In this document: positions 60,265 through 64,000 of the stretch, one piece after another
How positions within the stretch are numbered: the first letter of the stretch is position 1
Layout of the letters: the number at the start of each line of letters is the position of its first letter
The notes under the pieces: model-generated
What the model saw: only the letters and a program-made list of their open reading frames with translations
What the model was told of the DNA's origin: nothing
Databases searched by the model: none
Assembly: GCA_020850755.1 (NCBI GenBank)
Contig: JADZEB010000045.1
Coordinates: 1 to 64,000 of the forward strand
DNA: 64,000 bases
From: Alphaproteobacteria bacterium
GTDB taxonomy: Bacteria; Pseudomonadota; Alphaproteobacteria; Acetobacterales; Acetobacteraceae
Direction of reading: 5' to 3'
Position numbers and translations under genes: made by a program

Positions 60265-62076
60265 TCAGCCCCCGCCGGGTGCCGCCTCGCGCAGTGCGGC
60301 CGTGGCGGCATCGTCGATCACGCCATCGGTGTCGCACACCACACCGTATTTCTCGGCCGCCACCACGACCGAGATCATGCCATTGGCGACATCGGCCGCC
60401 ACCAGCTCGGCCGGACGCTCGCGCGGGTCGCCATAGCCGCCACCGCCCGGCATCTCGACGATCAGCGTCTGGCCGTTCGGCACGGTCTGCACGCCCTTGG
60501 CGCGCAGCTCGGTGCCGTTGCCGAGCGACAGCCGCCCCGTGGCCGCATTGCCGCCGCCATCGCGCCCGCGCGCGGGATTGCGCACGCGATCGAAGCGCGC
60601 CGAGATGGCGAAGGGCGCGTCCTGGAGGCTTTTTATGCGCATGATTTGGCCGAGCCCGCCGCGCTGGCGCCCCGCCCCACCGCTGTCCTGGCGGTATTCC
60701 TTCTGCAGGACGACGATCGGCACCACGGTCTCCGTGATCTCGACCGGCACGTTGCGCAGGCCGGAGGGATAGGCAGTCGCCGACAGGCCATCGAGGTTTG
60801 GGCGCGCGCCTGCGCCGCCGGCATGGAACATGGTGACGTCGAAGGCGCGGCTGCCCGGCGCGTAAGGGTGGGCCGGATCGGTGCGCCCGCGGCCCGAAAG
60901 CAGCGTGACGTTCCACAAGCCGGCCGAGCCTTCCGTCGGCACGCGGCCGGGAATGGCCTGGTGCAGCGCGCCGAACACCACGTCGGGCAGCATATGTCCG
61001 ATGGTGCCGCGGGCGGCGACCGCGCTCGGGTGTAGCGCATTCACGATGCAGCCCGGCGGGGCCAGCACCTTCACCACCTCGAGCGAGCCGGCATTGTTCG
61101 GGATCGAGGGCGCGATGACGCAGTTCACGCCGAAGCTCGTATAGGCCTCGGTGTAGCAGTAGGGCACGTTGATGCCGAAGGGCGAGGAGGGCGAGGTGCC
61201 GTCGAAATCGACGATCACCTCCTTGTCGGTGATCGTCACCGCGCAGCGCAGATCGACCGGCGCCTCGTAGCCGTCGATGCGCATCTCGTTGCGCCAAGTG
61301 CCCTTGGGCAGCTCGCGGATCGCGGCCACCTTGGCCGCATGCGAGGCGCCGATCACGAACTCGGCAAGATCGTCCAGGCTGGACAAGCCGAACTCGCCCA
61401 TCATGTCGAGCAGCCGCTTGGCGCCGATGTCGTTGCAGGCGATCAGGCCGTAGATGTCGCCCACCACCTGCACCGGCTCGCGCACATTGGCGCGCACGAT
61501 ATCAAGCAGCCATTCGTTCAGCCGCCCGCGCTCGACCAGCTTGATGATCGGGAGATAGAGGCCCTCGTGATAGACCTGCCGGCCATCGGGCGTGAGGCCG
61601 AGCCCGCCGATATCGACCACATGCGTCGTGCAGGCGAACAGGGCGACGATGCGCCCGCGCCGGAACACGGGCGAAACCACGGTGAAATCGTGCAGGTGCC
61701 CGGTGCCGATCCAGGGATCGTTGGTGATGTAGTGGTCGCCCTCCTCCATCGTTGCCACCGGGAAGCGGCGGATGAAGTGGCGCACCGCATTGGCCATCGA
61801 GTTGATGTGGCCGGGCGTACCGGTGACGGCCTGGGCGATCATCCGCCCGCCGAGATCGAACACGCCGGCGGAGATGTCGCCCGCCTCGCGCGTGGAGGTG
61901 GAGAAGCCGGTGCGCACCAGCACCTGCGCCTGCTCCTCCACCACCGAGAGCAGGCGGTTCCACATGATCTGGTAGCGGATGCGATCGACCGCCGAATGCC
62001 GCTTCGCTGGCGCGGCTTTGGGTGCGGGCTTCATGGATTTGGCTGCCTTGGCGGGCTTCGTCGTCGCGCGTGCCAT
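60265..62076 (-). CDS. hyuB: Hydantoinase B / oxoprolinase family protein
   Basis: A 603-residue HyuB-type subunit of ATP-dependent hydantoin or related cyclic-amide hydrolases. Landmarks are VRTGFSTSTREAGDISAGVFD, GHINSMANAVRHFIRRFP, YITNDPWIGTGHLHDF, DFDGTSPSSPFGIN, and the Gly-rich C-terminal VEMPGGGGYGDPRERP. Substrate may be N-methylhydantoin, 5-oxoproline or acetone-carboxylase-like; not resolvable here. The first 26 residues are Lys/Ala/Pro-rich and unusual for the family. The ATG at 62076 begins 2 bp after the hyuA stop. Operon hyuA-hyuB. Confidence 0.9.
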   Translation of the reverse strand: MARATTKPAKAAKSMKPAPKAAPAKRHSAVDRIRYQIMWNRLLSVVEEQAQVLVRTGFSTSTREAGDISAGVFDLGGRMIAQAVTGTPGHINSMANAVRHFIRRFPVATMEEGDHYITNDPWIGTGHLHDFTVVSPVFRRGRIVALFACTTHVVDIGGLGLTPDGRQVYHEGLYLPIIKLVERGRLNEWLLDIVRANVREPVQVVGDIYGLIACNDIGAKRLLDMMGEFGLSSLDDLAEFVIGASHAAKVAAIRELPKGTWRNEMRIDGYEAPVDLRCAVTITDKEVIVDFDGTSPSSPFGINVPYCYTEAYTSFGVNCVIAPSIPNNAGSLEVVKVLAPPGCIVNALHPSAVAARGTIGHMLPDVVFGALHQAIPGRVPTEGSAGLWNVTLLSGRGRTDPAHPYAPGSRAFDVTMFHAGGAGARPNLDGLSATAYPSGLRNVPVEITETVVPIVVLQKEYRQDSGGAGRQRGGLGQIMRIKSLQDAPFAISARFDRVRNPARGRDGGGNAATGRLSLGNGTELRAKGVQTVPNGQTLIVEMPGGGGYGDPRERPAELVAADVANGMISVVVAAEKYGVVCDTDGVIDDAATAALREAAPGGG

Positions 62077-62078
62077 GA

Positions 62079-64000
62079 TCAGGCCCCCTTCCCGCTGCGG
62101 CCGGTTTTCTTGGCGGTTTTCTTGGCTTGGCCCTTGCGCACCAGCTCGACATAGCCGAGCGCGTTGATGCCGGCGTCGAAATCGCCCGTGACCATGGTGG
62201 TGGTCTCGGCCTCGGCCACCAGCGCCGGCCCGCGGATGCGCGCCCCCGGGCGCAGCTCGCTCCGCCAGTAGACCGGGATGCGCGCGAGCCTGCCGGTCTC
62301 CGGATCGACCACGCCGCGCAGCGATTGCGGCTTCGGCGTGTAGTGGCTGCGCGGCGGCGCGGCGCGGCGCGGGCGCGCCTGCACACTCGCCACCGCGAGC
62401 GTCCAGGACAGGATCTCCACCGCGCCGCCGGGAATGACGCGATCATAGAGCGCGCGATAGGCACGCTCGAACGCCGAGCGCAAGGCATCGGCGTCCTTGG
62501 CGGAGAGCGGGCGCGCCGGCACCGGCACCACGATCTCGTGGCCCTGGCCGGTATAGCGCATCAGCGCGGTGCGGGTTTCGGCGAGCTTCGCCTTGGGCGC
62601 GCCGCGCCGGACCACGCCCATCGCCTCGGCGCGCATCTCGGCCAGGAGCGTGTTCACCGCCTTCGCATCGAAATCCTTCAGGCGCATGAAGCGGCTGCGC
62701 GCGAGCTCGTAGGCCACCGGCGCGCGCAGGAAACCCACGGCCGAGCCCACGCCCGCTCCGGTCGGCACCACCACGCGCGCGATGCCGAGCTTGCGCGCCA
62801 GCCGCGCCGCGTGCAGCGGTGCTGCGCCGCCAAAGGCGATCAGCGTGCGCCCCGTTAGGTCCTTGCCGCGCTCCACCGCATGCACGCGCGCGGCGTTGGC
62901 CATGTTCTCGTCGACGATCTCGGCGATGCCGAGGGCGGCTTCCGCCGGGGCCATCCCGGCAGGCTTGCCGACGCCCGACTGCACCGCGCCCTCGGCGCTC
63001 CGGGCATCGAGGGCGATCGTTCCGCCGGCGAAGCGCGCGGGATCGATCTTGCCCATCACCAGGTCGGCGTCCGTGACGGTGGGCTCGGCGCCGCCGCGTC
63101 CGTAGCAGGCGGGGCCAGGCTCGCTGCCGGCGCTGTCGGGGCCGACGGTGATGCGCCCAAGCTGATCGACACGCGCGATCGAACCGCCGCCGGCGCCGAT
63201 CTCGACCATCTCGATGACAGGGATCAAGAGCGGCAGGCCGGAGCCCTTCAGGAAGCGATACTGGCGCGCCACCTCGAAGACGCGGCTGTGTTGCGGCACG
63301 CCATCGTCGATCAGGCAGATCTTCGCCGTGGTGCCGCCCATGTCGTAGGACACGACCTGCGACAGGCCGCATTCGGCGGCGATATGCGCGGCCAGGATGG
63401 CACCCCCCGCCGGCCCGCTTTCGACCAGGCGGATCGGGTTGGCGATCGCGGTTTCCACCGTCGTCAGCCCGCCGCCCGACATCATCCGGTAGAGCGGGCA
63501 GTCGAAGCCCGCGCGCTTGAGATCGGCATCGAGGCGCCCAAGGTAGCGCGCCATCAGCGGCTGGATGTAGGCGTTGGCGACCGTGGTCGAGAAGCGGTCA
63601 TATTCGCGCACCTCGGGGCAGACATCCGAGGAAAGCGTGATCGAGAGCTCGGGCAGGCGCGCGGCCAGAATGTCGCGCGTGCGCCGCTCATGCGCGGGAT
63701 TGGCGTAGGCGTGCAGATAGCCCACCGCGACCGATTCGATGCCGTTCTTCTCGATCGTCGGCACGAGCGCCGCCACCGCCGCCTCGTCGAGCGGGAGGTG
63801 GGCGGTACCGGCCGCGGTCATGCGCTCGGGCACGGTCAGGCGCAGCCGGCGCGGCACCAGCGGCGCGGGCCGGACCATGAACAGGTCGTACTGCTCGAAG
63901 CGGTTCTCGTAGGCGATCTCGATCGCGTCGCGGAAGCCTTCGGTGGTGATGAAGGCGGTCTTCGCACCCTTGCGCTCGATCAGCGCATTGGTTGCGAGCG
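62079..64000 (-). CDS. hyuA: Hydantoinase A / oxoprolinase family protein (5' end outside window)
   Basis: The HyuA-type ATPase subunit, open to the right edge of the window; about 640 residues are visible of a usual 680-720. The frame continues past the internal ATG at 63878 through TNALIERKGAKTAFITTEGF, the conserved HyuA N-terminal region, so the true start lies outside. Other landmarks are VSYDMGGTTAKICLID (ATP-binding), AVGYLHAYANPAHE, EIGAGGGSIARVD, GPACYGRGGAEPTVTDADLV and FGGAAPLHAARLA. The C-terminus is Lys-rich (KKTAKKTGRSGKG). It is translated just ahead of hyuB. Confidence 0.93.
   Translation of the reverse strand, partial: LATNALIERKGAKTAFITTEGFRDAIEIAYENRFEQYDLFMVRPAPLVPRRLRLTVPERMTAAGTAHLPLDEAAVAALVPTIEKNGIESVAVGYLHAYANPAHERRTRDILAARLPELSITLSSDVCPEVREYDRFSTTVANAYIQPLMARYLGRLDADLKRAGFDCPLYRMMSGGGLTTVETAIANPIRLVESGPAGGAILAAHIAAECGLSQVVSYDMGGTTAKICLIDDGVPQHSRVFEVARQYRFLKGSGLPLLIPVIEMVEIGAGGGSIARVDQLGRITVGPDSAGSEPGPACYGRGGAEPTVTDADLVMGKIDPARFAGGTIALDARSAEGAVQSGVGKPAGMAPAEAALGIAEIVDENMANAARVHAVERGKDLTGRTLIAFGGAAPLHAARLARKLGIARVVVPTGAGVGSAVGFLRAPVAYELARSRFMRLKDFDAKAVNTLLAEMRAEAMGVVRRGAPKAKLAETRTALMRYTGQGHEIVVPVPARPLSAKDADALRSAFERAYRALYDRVIPGGAVEILSWTLAVASVQARPRRAAPPRSHYTPKPQSLRGVVDPETGRLARIPVYWRSELRPGARIRGPALVAEAETTTMVTGDFDAGINALGYVELVRKGQAKKTAKKTGRSGKGA

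Overview
The window is one continuous stretch of very GC-rich bacterial chromosome, densely packed with housekeeping genes whose third codon positions are almost all G or C. The gene content and order point to an alphaproteobacterium, most likely of the Rhodospirillales/Acetobacteraceae type: yfgM-bamB-der, ftsE-ftsX-ydcF-plsC, a TIGR02302 protein beside lysA-lptM-argH-tlpA, etfB-etfA-hbd, a SAM-II riboswitch in front of metZ, and glyQ-glyS-ppdK. I cannot name the species. I see no prophage, insertion sequence with a transposase, CRISPR array or rRNA.

Layout. 1-8 kb: the end of purF, an SDR oxidoreductase, the der/bamB/yfgM outer-membrane and ribosome-assembly operon, a DUF2125 protein and a ChaC-like gene. 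Between ChaC and plsC lies an AT-rich island bracketed by two perfect DnaA boxes. 8-19 kb: plsC, ydcF, ftsX and ftsE, then a zinc-ribbon membrane protein, the TIGR02302 protein, lysA, lptM, argH and a TlpA-like thioredoxin. 19-24 kb: hbd and etfAB under a recognisable promoter, a small two-helix membrane protein and an MFS transporter. 24-33 kb: an MscS-type channel, recX, an ABC-2 permease, an unknown gene, the argD-argF-hslO operon and a lipoprotein. 33-39 kb: folE, apaG, metZ with its SAM-II leader, tRNA-Gly(CCC), hrpB and a second MFS transporter. 39-47 kb: a surface-sugar operon (three glycosyltransferases and an asparagine-synthetase-like protein) ending in pyrC, then ygfZ. 47-55 kb: ppdK, glyS, glyQ, a small zinc-ribbon protein, an orphan substrate-binding protein and a small membrane protein. 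55-64 kb: a membrane-bound GH17-type protein, a third MFS transporter, a CoA-binding protein flanked by short tandem repeats, a DUF2076 protein, and hyuB with a 5'-truncated hyuA.

How it works together: arginine (argD, argF, argH), lysine (lysA), methionine (metZ), pyrimidine (pyrC), purine (purF) and folate (folE) synthesis are all represented. Envelope functions are also frequent: BamB, FtsEX, LptM, PlsC, the sugar transferases, MscS and the GH17 protein. Many same-strand neighbours overlap by ATGA or GTGA, so translational coupling is common.

The most unusual features are: (1) a 120-122 bp two-hairpin repeat present twice, each copy filling exactly the gap between two convergent stop codons and bounded on both sides by CTAG; (2) the DnaA-box-bracketed AT-rich island, a candidate replication origin; (3) heavy use of TAG stops, including two convergent gene pairs that share one CTAG; (4) arrays of 13- and 14-bp tandem repeats on both sides of the CoA-binding gene.
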